Notes: a model not told the origin generated them from the sequence alone. DNA of 11,670 nucleotides from ZLKRG46 sp032117915 (GCA_032117915.1 JAULYI010000086.1:1-11670), one strand, 5' to 3'; shown: positions 1 through 6,803, counted from the stretch's first letter. Numbers and translations: made by a program.

Positions 1-60
1 GACATCACGAAGTGATCCTCACGGCGCGCATTGCACGCCGTACTCCATAGCCTCTATCAA

Positions 61-92
61 AACGCCCCGTTGCAGTCATGCGACGGGGCGTT
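61..92. terminator. GC-rich stem-loop, probable intrinsic terminator
   Basis: Perfect 10-bp arms, AACGCCCCGT (61-70) and ACGGGGCGTT (83-92), enclose a 12-base loop. The top-strand side continues GTCGTTTC, so there is only a weak T-rich tail. The hairpin lies before the minus-strand higBA end and after whatever plus-strand gene ends at the left edge. Two open frames there stop at position 15 or 50, too short to identify. It has the same design as the hairpins at 9724-9757 and 11191-11224 (AACG-S-CCCGTT, loop, GACGGG-S-CGTTGT), with a compensating G:C to C:G swap in the stem. This supports selection on the paired structure. Confidence 0.6.
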
Positions 93-164
93 GTCGTTTC
101 GGATCCGGGCTCGCCATTTCGCTCCCCAGGCCAAGGCCGGGGGCTATTCGCCATTTCGCCCTTT

Positions 165-521
165 TCAGGGCTCTTGGAGCAACACGTGAGCTGGGATACC
201 TAGTCCTGCGGACAGGTTGCGGATCATGTTCTTGCTAAGACTTCGACGTCCTGCGAGTACCTCGGAGACCTTGGATGCGCTTCCGATGAACGGAATGAGG
301 TCTTTGGCCTGCAGCGCTTGCTGCTCCATCCTGAACCGGAGCGCTTCAACGGGTTGAGGCATATCCAACCAGAACCGTTGAGACTCATAGAGCTCCACGA
401 GCGTTGCCAGTAACTCAAGCTCATCACCGAGTGAAGTACCCGGTTCGGCATCAAATATCTTCTCGATTCGCTTGAGCGTCCTCTGGTAGTCCTGTTCCGT
501 CTTTATCAGTCGTGGTCTCAC
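165..521 (-). CDS. higA: HigA-type antitoxin, HTH transcriptional regulator
   Basis: The product is a 118-residue antitoxin of the HigA family, expected to bind and neutralise a RelE-fold HigB toxin and to repress its own operon. The first ~60 residues are the family's acidic N-terminal region (RLIKTEQDY, then a helix rich in E and L from about 28 to 50). Residues ~64-110 form a Cro/C1-type HTH with family-typical signatures: FRMEQQALQAKDL, IGSASKVSEVLAGRRSL and MIRNLSAGLGIPAHVLL. I chose the GTG at 521 because GGAGG lies about 8 bases upstream and because a protein starting there matches the usual HigA length. The longer open frame to 623 runs back into higB and is not needed. The start lies 14 bases beyond the higB stop, the usual toxin-first order. 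The antitoxin appears intact although the toxin is frameshifted. Confidence 0.88.
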   Translation of the reverse strand: MRPRLIKTEQDYQRTLKRIEKIFDAEPGTSLGDELELLATLVELYESQRFWLDMPQPVEALRFRMEQQALQAKDLIPFIGSASKVSEVLAGRRSLSKNMIRNLSAGLGIPAHVLLQEP

Positions 522-535
522 AGTGCCTGCCTCCG

Positions 536-828
536 TTATATGCTTCCGGCATCGATCGTATCGCACGCTTCGTGCGTTCCGATGAACTTGATATAGACGA
601 TACCAAGTTGGTAATTGATCCACACCACAAGGCGATACCTGTTACCGTTGATGTTGAATACCACGCGTCCGGACTTCAGGATACTAGCCCTTGCATACTT
701 GTTCTTGACGTCCATGGCGTGCGCCACACGGCGTGCCGAACTTCAACGATCCATGCCGTAAGCTCAGGCTCCAGAGACGGATGGAGCAATGCGTAGTCCG
801 CGAGTCGTTTAGTCGCAATGATTCTCAC
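536..828 (-). pseudogene. higB: HigB-type RelE-fold toxin, disrupted by a one-base frameshift
   Basis: Two adjacent frames together give a complete HigB toxin, an mRNA interferase acting at the ribosome. The first frame (GTG at 828, AGG five bases upstream) reads VRIIATKRLADYALLHPSLE through AWIVEVRHAVWRTP. The next frame then carries DVKNKYARASIL, GRVVFNINGNRYRLVV, GIVYIKFIGTH and DTIDAGSI up to a TAA at 536. These are the family's core blocks in order. The span of 293 bases is one short of 294, which would give a 97-residue protein. The shift falls around 713-718, where TGGAC sits and TGGGAC would restore the frame. Without the missing base, translation stops about 14 codons past the shift. 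A real pseudogene or a sequence error are both possible. No slippery heptamer suggesting programmed frameshifting is visible. Confidence 0.8.
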
Positions 829-903
829 ACAAACCTACGATTCCCATTACGGGAAGTCAACACATGGCGTATCAACGAAGTCCGTCCTTCATAGGAGGCT
901 GAC

Positions 904-1029
904 CCCGTACGGGCCTGTGTCTTGGTAGGGCGGATATGTGAAATTATCCGCCCACGCACCGCCGATCCAGTGCCAGCTGGATGCACCTACGAGTACCTAC
1001 GCTTGCATGCCGTTGATGCATGCGCGTAG
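904..1029 (+). promoter_or_regulatory. Leader with four consecutive inverted repeats upstream of the phosphoribosyltransferase gene
   Basis: Four inverted repeats follow one another in the intergenic region. CCCGTACGGG is a 10-bp palindrome at 904-913. GGGCGGATA (928-936) pairs perfectly with TATCCGCCC (945-953) across an 8-base loop. ATCCAG (965-970) pairs with CTGGAT (977-982). CTACGC-tt-GCATGC (997-1010) pairs with GCATGC-GCGTAG (1018-1029): 12 pairs with a 2-base bulge and a 7-base loop. The last ends 8 bases before the ATG at 1038. No T-run follows any of them, so simple terminators are unlikely. They could be operators for the divergent higBA or PRTase promoters, or a folded mRNA leader. 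No known riboswitch class is recognised. Confidence 0.45.
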
Positions 1030-1037
1030 CATTGAGA

Positions 1038-1718
1038 ATGTTCAACGACAGAGTCGATGGTGCGCGGCGGCTACTGCCGCGGCTTTCCCACCTGCGCGGA
1101 CAGCGCGTGGTGGTGCTTGCCATACCGCGCGGCGGTGTGGTGACGGGCTATACGATCGCACGTCAGTTTGGATGGCCGTTGGGCGTGGTGCTAACCAAGA
1201 AGATCGGCCACCCGGTCGATCCGGAATATGCCATTGGTGCCGTGAGTGCAGACACCGTGTACATCGACCCTCAACAACGCGATGTCGACTCGGGGTACAT
1301 CAAACAGCAGACCGTACGGTTGCAGAAGCTATTACGCGAACGGGCCGCTCGTATGAATGCCGTTTGTCCGCCGCCCAACGTTGCCGGCGCCACCGTGGTG
1401 ATCGTTGACGACGGTATCGCCACAGGTCATACCATGCGCGCAGCGTTAGCCGCAGTACGCAAGCTGCATCCTGCACGTGTGATCGTTGCAGCGCCGGTTG
1501 CTGCGCCGTCGATACCGGTCGAACTAGCCGACGTTGCAGACGACGTCGTGATCCTTGACACGCCCGACGACTTCATGGGCGTGGGACAGTTCTACGAACA
1601 ATTTGACCAGGTACAGGATTCCGAGGTCGAGCGTCTGCTGATCTCGGCACATGCTACCACAGAGCCTCCGGCGTACCATGCAGCAGCCGATGCAGGCCGA
1701 CGGACGCATAAGCCGTAG
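1038..1718 (+). CDS. Phosphoribosyltransferase domain protein (type I PRTase fold)
   Basis: This is a 226-residue cytoplasmic protein of the stand-alone PRTase group (COG1926-like), which transfers or handles phosphoribosyl from PRPP. The physiological substrate of this group is not firmly known. Visible features are the N-terminal MFNDRVDGARRLL block, the PRGG loop at 30-33, and the PRPP-binding loop VVIVDDGIATGHTM at 120-133 with its two acidic residues before the glycine. A hydrophobic strand VIVAAPVAAP lies at 148-157. The conserved C-terminal GVGQFYEQFDQVQDSEVERLL begins at 181, followed by a 24-residue tail that looks unstructured. I chose the ATG at 1038 because homologues start MFxDRxDAG. 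The in-frame ATG at 1020 would add six residues and lies inside a stem-loop. The stop is 11 bases before the ABC-F gene, so the two are probably cotranscribed. Confidence 0.85.
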   Translation: MFNDRVDGARRLLPRLSHLRGQRVVVLAIPRGGVVTGYTIARQFGWPLGVVLTKKIGHPVDPEYAIGAVSADTVYIDPQQRDVDSGYIKQQTVRLQKLLRERAARMNAVCPPPNVAGATVVIVDDGIATGHTMRAALAAVRKLHPARVIVAAPVAAPSIPVELADVADDVVILDTPDDFMGVGQFYEQFDQVQDSEVERLLISAHATTEPPAYHAAADAGRRTHKP

Positions 1719-1729
1719 TTTGCACTCCA

Positions 1730-3523
1730 ATGAACCTGATATCCTGTACCGACCTTGCAAAGTCGTACTTCGAAAAAGTGCTCTTCCGTGGGATCTCCCT
1801 CGGTATCGACCAAGGCGAGCGCATCGGCTTGATCGGACGTAACGGCGTTGGTAAATCCAGCCTGTTACGCATCGTGGCCGGCATTGATGAGCCCGATGAG
1901 GGAACGGTCGCGATGATGCGCGGCTGTCGTATTGTATACCTCGAGCAACAACCACAGTTTGACGTCGATGACACGGCACTGGCTGCGGTGTGCGATGCCT
2001 ATCGTGCGGCGCATGACACCTATGAGCCGTGGGAGATCGAGACCCGCGCAACCATCATGCTTGGTAAGCTGGGCATCCACGACGTGCACAGAAGCGTACA
2101 TGCCATGTCGGGCGGACAACGCAAACGCGTCGCTCTTGCCCGCGCCTTGATCTCCGAGCCGGACCTGTTGATCCTTGATGAGCCTACGAACCACCTTGAT
2201 GCCGATTCGGTGCAGTGGCTGCAGGATGAGTTGCAGTCCACCCGTCAGGGTCTGCTCCTGGTCACGCACGACCGTTACTTCCTTGACGCCGTCAGCACTC
2301 GCATTCTGGAGCTCGACCAGCACCGCATGTTCAGTTTCGAAGGGGGCTATGAAAAGTACCTCGAACGGAAAGAGTCCATGCTTGCCGTCCAGGAATCCAC
2401 CGCAGAACACGATCGCAACAAGCTGCGTCGCGAACTCGCCTGGCTGCAAAAGGGCGCTAAGGCGCGGCGTACCAAGCAGAAGAGTCGCATCGACTGGATA
2501 GCCCAGATGCAGGCTACGGAGCGACCCGCCGAACAACGCTCCATCGAGATCGAAGTGGGCAACCGATTTCTTGGCGGAAAGATCATCGATGCCGTGAACA
2601 CCAGCGTCAGCGTTGGCGGCCGTCCGCTCTTCGTGGATGTGACGTATCGCGCGGCGCCGTTGGACCGCATCGGCATCATCGGGCCGAACGGTGCCGGAAA
2701 ATCCACGCTGCTGCACGTGCTGGCCGGACGTCGCAATCCCGATGCCGGCTTCGTCGATATCGGAGACACGGTCACGTTGGGCTTCTTCGATCAGGAGATT
2801 AAGGATCTGGACCCGAATCGCACCGTGCTGGCAAACCTTCGTGATGTGGCCGAGTACATCGACGTGGGTGTAGGACGCGAGCGGTTTATCACGGCCACGG
2901 AACTGCTGGACCGATTCCTGTTCTCGCGCAAGCAGCAGAACGCCTACGTCCACACACTTAGCGGCGGCGAGCAGCGACGTCTTGCCCTGCTACGCCTGCT
3001 GATGGCCAACCCTAACGTGATCTTTCTGGACGAGCCCACGAACGACTTTGATATTGCTACGCTTGGGGCACTGGAAGAGTACCTTGATCACTTCAAGGGT
3101 GTGCTGCTGATCGTTTCTCACGATCGCGCCTTTCTGGACCGCACCGTGTCAACGATCTGGTCGTTCGAAGACGACGGCCGCGTCAAAGAATATCCCGGCA
3201 ACTACTCTGCCTACCTGGACAAGCGCGAAGCGTCGAAGCTGCAGGCTGCTGCACCGGCTCCGCCGGCTGCAAAACAGGATCGTTCGCCGCAGGCATCTAC
3301 CACTGCCCCCAAAAAACTCTCGTTCAACGAACGCCGCGAACTCGAAGAGCTGGAACGGCGCATTCCGGAGCTCGAACATCAGCGCGATGCTATCGAACGG
3401 CGCCTTGCTGCGGCAACCGAGGACTATACCACGTTGGCGCAGCTGGGCGAGGAACACGGCCGCGTGCTCGAGGGCATCGACGCCGCTACGCTGCGCTGGA
3501 TGGAACTGAGTGAGCGGGCGTAA
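1730..3523 (+). CDS. uup: ABC-F family ATPase, Uup type
   Basis: This is a 597-residue cytosolic ATPase with two ABC cassettes and no membrane segment. ABC-F proteins act on the ribosome, and Uup has been linked to ribosome function and to precise excision of transposons. Cassette 1 has Walker A GRNGVGKSS (36-44), signature MSGGQ (126-130), Walker B LLILDEPTNHLD (146-157) and the switch His at 180. The inter-cassette linker contains the Uup-typical AWLQKGAKARRTKQKSRI (237-254). Cassette 2 has GPNGAGKST (318-326), LSGGEQ (410-415), VIFLDEPTNDFD (430-441) and SHD at 463-465. A Pro/Ala-rich hinge (~504-527) leads to a charged coiled coil (~530-597), as in the C-terminal domain of Uup. Length and domain order are normal. 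No good Shine-Dalgarno precedes the ATG. It follows the phosphoribosyltransferase gene by 11 bases and converges with a small minus-strand gene 10 bases beyond its stop. Confidence 0.93.
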   Translation: MNLISCTDLAKSYFEKVLFRGISLGIDQGERIGLIGRNGVGKSSLLRIVAGIDEPDEGTVAMMRGCRIVYLEQQPQFDVDDTALAAVCDAYRAAHDTYEPWEIETRATIMLGKLGIHDVHRSVHAMSGGQRKRVALARALISEPDLLILDEPTNHLDADSVQWLQDELQSTRQGLLLVTHDRYFLDAVSTRILELDQHRMFSFEGGYEKYLERKESMLAVQESTAEHDRNKLRRELAWLQKGAKARRTKQKSRIDWIAQMQATERPAEQRSIEIEVGNRFLGGKIIDAVNTSVSVGGRPLFVDVTYRAAPLDRIGIIGPNGAGKSTLLHVLAGRRNPDAGFVDIGDTVTLGFFDQEIKDLDPNRTVLANLRDVAEYIDVGVGRERFITATELLDRFLFSRKQQNAYVHTLSGGEQRRLALLRLLMANPNVIFLDEPTNDFDIATLGALEEYLDHFKGVLLIVSHDRAFLDRTVSTIWSFEDDGRVKEYPGNYSAYLDKREASKLQAAAPAPPAAKQDRSPQASTTAPKKLSFNERRELEELERRIPELEHQRDAIERRLAAATEDYTTLAQLGEEHGRVLEGIDAATLRWMELSERA

Positions 3524-3533
3524 ACGCAGGACG

Positions 3534-3761
3534 TTATTCGTTGGCGTGTGTGACAGTGGCGGTGTCTGGCCCCGCCCTGAATGATGGCTGGTACACGTCT
3601 CCGGCTTCGATCATCTCCCAGGCGATCTCGCCAACGTGCGCCGGCAGGGTCCAGACGATCGCCGCCTCCACGATCACCTGATAGGCCCACACAAACTCGT
3701 CTGTCGAATTCGGTGACTGTACACCCGATGCGATCGATACTGCTCTTGCAAGGTCTGTCAT
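3534..3761 (-). CDS. Small hypothetical protein, 75 residues
   Basis: I do not recognise this gene. The ATG at 3761 is preceded by AAGAGGT a few bases upstream, one of the better ribosome binding sites in the window, which argues that the frame is used. Two earlier in-frame starts (to 3791) lack such a site. The protein begins MTDLARAVSIASG, carries an aromatic and hydrophobic central part (FVWAYQVIVEAAIVWTLPAH, about 28-47) and ends polar (ATVTHANE). Its net charge is acidic. The central part is too interrupted to call a membrane helix confidently. It converges with uup, leaving 10 bases between stops and no room for a terminator. The tandem repeats at 3785-3961 lie just upstream and might contain its promoter. 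Confidence 0.5.
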   Translation of the reverse strand: MTDLARAVSIASGVQSPNSTDEFVWAYQVIVEAAIVWTLPAHVGEIAWEMIEAGDVYQPSFRAGPDTATVTHANE

Positions 3762-3784
3762 GCTACCTCTTGCATTCATGCCTG

Positions 3785-3961
3785 TTACCATAATGGTCGC
3801 CGTAGTGTATTCTGCCCCGTCACCGGCTCATTCTCTATGCGTCGCCTTTGGTTAGTTTGCTCTGGTCAGGGCCAACCTATAGTGGTCGCCGTAGTTTGTT
3901 CTGCCCCAGTCAGTCAAACCCGTCATGCGTCGCCTTTGGTTAGTTTGCTCCGATTCGCGCC
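3785..3961. repeat. Two tandem copies of an ~88-bp repeat
   Basis: The blocks TGGTCGCCGTAGT and TTCTGCCCC recur at 3794/3883 and shortly after, and a longer block running from ATGCGTCGCC to GTTTGCTC recurs at 3837/3925. The offset is 88-89 bases. The middle of each unit (about 15 bases) differs, and the sequences after each unit remain similar for roughly another 20 bases (GCCA-CC shared). No ORF spans both copies convincingly. The pair lies between the start of the 75-residue gene and the end of the MATE gene. It may be a duplicated promoter or leader, or a remnant of a non-coding repeat family. Confidence 0.7.
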
Positions 3962-3976
3962 ACCCACAAGCACCGC

Positions 3977-3999
3977 AACCCAATGTCTATCATTGGGTT
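3977..3999. terminator. Stem-loop downstream of the MATE gene
   Basis: AACCCAATG (3977-3985) and CATTGGGTT (3991-3999) form a perfect 9-bp stem with a 5-base loop. It lies about 77 bases beyond the stop of the minus-strand fic-MATE operon and is the best terminator candidate for it. There is no T-run on either side, so intrinsic termination is uncertain. Bases 4000-4075 hold nothing else I can support. Confidence 0.4.
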
Positions 4000-4075
4000 A
4001 CATAAAATCTCACGAAGTTGCCCGCGACGCTTCTCATGAAATTTCTCGCGCAGCGCAAAGCGTGGAGCGCATAGC

Positions 4076-5434
4076 TCAACCCTTCGGCCGAATTGCCCTG
4101 AAGCGGGTCACGTACATGATCGAGGCCACCACCAGGGCAACGAGGTAGCCGATCCACACACCGGCGGGCCCAAGGCCGAGGGAAAAGCTAAGGGCGTATC
4201 CCAGGGGAACGCCGATGGCGGCATAGGAGGCAGCGGCAATGATGGTAGGAATGCGTACGTCATTCAACCCGCGGAGCATGCCCAGACCCACGGTCTGTCC
4301 GCCATCGAATAGCTGGAACAGTGCCGCCCACAGCAGCAGTTCGGATGCCAGCATCGTCACGGCGGTGTCTGTGGTGTACATCGTGGCAAGCTGCGTACGG
4401 AAGACCACGAAGATGGTGGCCGTAATGGTATTCCAGATCAGTGTGGCTAGGATGGCTGCATTCCCTGCACTGCGCACGGCTGCGTGGTCCTTCCGGCCCA
4501 CAGCATTGCTGATAAGGATGGTCGAAGCACTGGCAATGCCCAGTGATACCATGAACGTCAACGACGCCAAGTTCAGAGCGATCTGGTGGGCGGCAAGAGG
4601 GACGGTACCCATCCAGCCTATCATGATAGCTCCGGTGGCAAAACCAAATGCCTCCATGATCAGCTGTCCGGCGATCGGCAGACCCGTCACCGCCATCGCG
4701 CGAAGGTCGGCCGATGTTACTCGGCTGCGGACGTCACGCATAGCCGAACGGACCTCGGCAAAAAACCGCGAGTACCGGAACACGGCCAGCACGCAACCAA
4801 GACCGATCACACGCGACAGCAGCGTGGCAACGCCGGCACCCTCAAGCCCCATGGCCGGTGCTCCCAGATTGCCGTAGATAAAGACCCAGTTCAGGGCGAT
4901 GTTGGCGGCATTCGCAACAATGGCAATGGCCAGCGCAATGCGGGTGTTCGACATCGCCTCTGCCGTCTGCTTCAGCACCACAATGCCGATGCGCGGAAGC
5001 ATGGACACCACGATCCACATGAAGTAGGGCGCAGCCAGACGTGTTACATCGGCCGGAGCACCAAACACGTGCAGCTGCGGTGCCAGCACTGTCAGCACGG
5101 CCACCATGACGGCCCCAACGATCACCGACACCATCGTACCGGCGCGCATGCTGCGCGCCACGCCCGTCACGTCACCCGCGCCCCAGGCCATGCCGGCCAT
5201 TGGCGTGATCGCCACCATAAAGCCCAGATGGAACAGTGCAGCCACCACCCACACGCTGTTCGCCAGTGTCGCAGCGGCCAAGTCCACAGTACCCACCCGG
5301 CCTACCATCATCGTGTCAGCCATCACCGTTACCATGTCGCTCACCTGCGACACAGCCACAGGAATGGCCAGTCGCACCAGCGTTCGCATTGTCGAGGGTT
5401 GTTGCTGCATAGGGGGCGAAGGTTCAATCTTCAT
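4076..5434 (-). CDS. MATE family multidrug/sodium efflux pump (NorM-like)
   Basis: This is a 452-residue integral inner-membrane protein, the usual MATE length, expected to have 12 membrane helices in two bundles and to export cationic compounds in exchange for Na+ or H+. Family landmarks are QVSDMVTVMADTMMVGRVG (30-48) in helix 1, NWVFIYGNLGAPAMGLEGAG (172-191) at the end of the first half, LAAHQIALNLASLTFMVSLG (270-289) in the second half, and LRGLNDVRIP (367-376). Its ATG overlaps the end of the fic gene by 11 bases (ATGAAGATTGA) in another frame, and no ribosome binding site is visible. Translation is therefore probably coupled to fic. A second in-frame ATG eight codons in (MQQQPST) is possible but also lacks a Shine-Dalgarno. 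Its substrate cannot be read from the sequence. Confidence 0.92.
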   Translation of the reverse strand: MKIEPSPPMQQQPSTMRTLVRLAIPVAVSQVSDMVTVMADTMMVGRVGTVDLAAATLANSVWVVAALFHLGFMVAITPMAGMAWGAGDVTGVARSMRAGTMVSVIVGAVMVAVLTVLAPQLHVFGAPADVTRLAAPYFMWIVVSMLPRIGIVVLKQTAEAMSNTRIALAIAIVANAANIALNWVFIYGNLGAPAMGLEGAGVATLLSRVIGLGCVLAVFRYSRFFAEVRSAMRDVRSRVTSADLRAMAVTGLPIAGQLIMEAFGFATGAIMIGWMGTVPLAAHQIALNLASLTFMVSLGIASASTILISNAVGRKDHAAVRSAGNAAILATLIWNTITATIFVVFRTQLATMYTTDTAVTMLASELLLWAALFQLFDGGQTVGLGMLRGLNDVRIPTIIAAASYAAIGVPLGYALSFSLGLGPAGVWIGYLVALVVASIMYVTRFRAIRPKG

Positions 5435-6530
5435 TGGTAAAAAGGTCTATAAGCTTCCTGTTCGCAAACAAGCGCTCTTTCTGGCTACGGTATTCCTGCA
5501 GCACGCCGATCGACACGAGTTCACTAAGGTACCGGGCAGCCGTTTCGCGTTTGGCGATACCTGCGGCACACACATTTGAGATTCTGCAGTACGGCTGTGC
5601 AAAGATGAGGTCAACAAGTTCCCTGCTGTAGATCTTTGGTCGCTCCTGACGTATGTGAGCGATCGTCTCTCGCTCCAGCCGTCGAAGGTCAATGATCTTC
5701 TCGACCGTCCACGTTGCCGTCTGATACACACCTCGAAGCATGAAGCATATCCACTCCTCCCAGGCATCTGCTTGCGTTATGGCCAGCAGGAGTCTGTAAT
5801 ACTTGGTTCTGTTTGCGTTGATGTACCGACTAAGGTACAGGATGGGCAGATCGAGCAGATCCTGCTCGATCAGAAAGAGGACGTTCAATATTCTACCCGT
5901 TCGACCATTACCATCGGTAAACGGGTGGATCGCCTCAAACTGATAGTGTGCCACGGCCATGCGGATGAGCGGGTCGATATCCCGTTGTTCATGCAGGTAC
6001 CCCTCCCAGTTCGACAAGAGGTCCCGAAGTCGCGACTCTCCCTGGGGTGGCGTATAGATCACGCTCCCCGTATCATAGCCGGCCAGCGCTGTTCCCGGAA
6101 CTCGACGAATGTCGATATCGCTGCCAAGGATGGCGCGACACACCGTAACCGCCGTTGACGTCGAGAGTGGACGCTCGGCCAAGGAGTCATACCCTTCCGC
6201 AAGCGCAGCGCGATAGCGCAATGCCTCTCTTGTTGCCGAATCCGCCGTCGATCGATCCCTGTCCGCAAATCTGAACAGGTCGTCCGCCGTTGTCACGATA
6301 TTCTCGATCTCGGAGCTTGCCTTTGCCTCGAGCATCGGCAGCATTTGCAAGAGAATCCCCTGATTGGGAATCGACTCCGCGGCTGCCTTCAATTCGGCAA
6401 GGGCGGCCCTAGCTGCTATGCACAGTTTTAGCACAGCCTTACTCTCGACATCCGCAACCGGTGGAAGTGCGGGTAGTGCATTCCACGGCACATCAGGCCG
6501 CCAGACTTGGTCGGGTATCTCGGACTGCAT
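5424..6530 (-). CDS. Fic family protein adenylyltransferase, class II, SoFic-like
   Basis: This is a 368-residue soluble enzyme predicted to transfer AMP from ATP to hydroxyl side chains of target proteins. The catalytic motif is complete: HPFTDGNGRTGR at 202-213, with His202 as base and the NGR loop for the phosphates. An N-terminal inhibitory helix motif SSEIEN (72-77) fits [S/T]xxxE[G/N] and makes this a class II Fic whose activity is held down by its own helix. The flap (GSVIYTPP, 155-162) is present. Residues ~300-365 form a winged-helix-like C-terminus (KIYSRELVDLIFAQPYCRI, then AKRETAARYLSELVSIGVLQ). The order, length and many blocks agree with Shewanella SoFic. The start ATG has AGAGG six bases upstream. 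The gene is divergent from vapBC across the operator array at 6591-6693 and overlaps the MATE gene downstream. Its target protein is unknown. Confidence 0.93.
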   Translation of the reverse strand: MQSEIPDQVWRPDVPWNALPALPPVADVESKAVLKLCIAARAALAELKAAAESIPNQGILLQMLPMLEAKASSEIENIVTTADDLFRFADRDRSTADSATREALRYRAALAEGYDSLAERPLSTSTAVTVCRAILGSDIDIRRVPGTALAGYDTGSVIYTPPQGESRLRDLLSNWEGYLHEQRDIDPLIRMAVAHYQFEAIHPFTDGNGRTGRILNVLFLIEQDLLDLPILYLSRYINANRTKYYRLLLAITQADAWEEWICFMLRGVYQTATWTVEKIIDLRRLERETIAHIRQERPKIYSRELVDLIFAQPYCRISNVCAAGIAKRETAARYLSELVSIGVLQEYRSQKERLFANRKLIDLFTNED

Positions 6531-6590
6531 AACGTACCTCTAAAGCACTTGCATGGTGACCTGGTGATCCACATTCCATCGAATCACGGG

Positions 6591-6693
6591 ATATGTCGAC
6601 ACCGTCGACATATCGGCAAGATATGTCGATTTTTTGACGTTTTTTCGACATATCAATCTCATGTGTCGATTTTCTTACCGTTTTTCGACATAT
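6591..6693. promoter_or_regulatory. Operator array: three TCGACATAT inverted-repeat units with 40-bp periodicity
   Basis: TCGACATAT occurs at 6605-6613, 6645-6653 and 6685-6693, exactly 40 bases apart. Each copy is paired with an upstream inverted copy. ATATGTCGA lies at 6591-6599 (5-base spacer) and at 6621-6629 (15-base T-rich spacer). ATGTGTCGA, one mismatch, lies at 6661-6669 (15-base T-rich spacer). Units 2 and 3 are direct repeats of each other throughout. The array sits 61-163 bases upstream of the fic start and 111-213 upstream of the vapB start. This is the layout of cooperative binding sites for a dimeric repressor. Candidate binders are the Fic winged-helix C-terminus or the AbrB-fold VapB. 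The rest of 6531-6803 shows no gene I can support. Confidence 0.8.
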
Positions 6694-6803
6694 CATCGAC
6701 CAGTTTTCACGGCAATGCGCACGACGACACGTCAGTTACGACCAAAGTTTTACGATATTCGCATCGATCGATCGTCGTCGTACGAAACAGGAATCGACAC
6801 CCC

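Noticed and set aside
1..50. Possible C-terminal end of an upstream plus-strand gene (stops at 15 or 50)
   Set aside because: It is too short to choose a frame or identify a product. It is only mentioned with the hairpin at 61-92.
111..159. Direct repeat TCGCCATTTCGC at 111-122 and 148-159
   Set aside because: It is a single 12-base repeat pair with no further copies, not enough for a CRISPR, iteron or attachment-site call.
521..623. Longer N-terminus for the HigA antitoxin (start at 623)
   Set aside because: The extra residues are the higB 3' end read in another frame. The GTG at 521 has a good Shine-Dalgarno and gives the family length.
713..718. Programmed ribosomal frameshift in higB
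   Set aside because: There is no slippery heptamer, internal Shine-Dalgarno or downstream structure at the shift point. A one-base loss explains it more simply.
3837..4148. 103-codon plus-strand frame across the tandem repeats
   Set aside because: It runs through repeat units, the stem-loop and into the antisense of the MATE gene, with Cys/Arg/Ser-rich composition typical of chance frames.
6493..6696. 67-codon minus-strand frame over the operator array, extending toward fic
   Set aside because: It reads through the inverted repeats, which explains its K- and ID-rich repeats, and overlaps the fic start. It has no coding character of its own.
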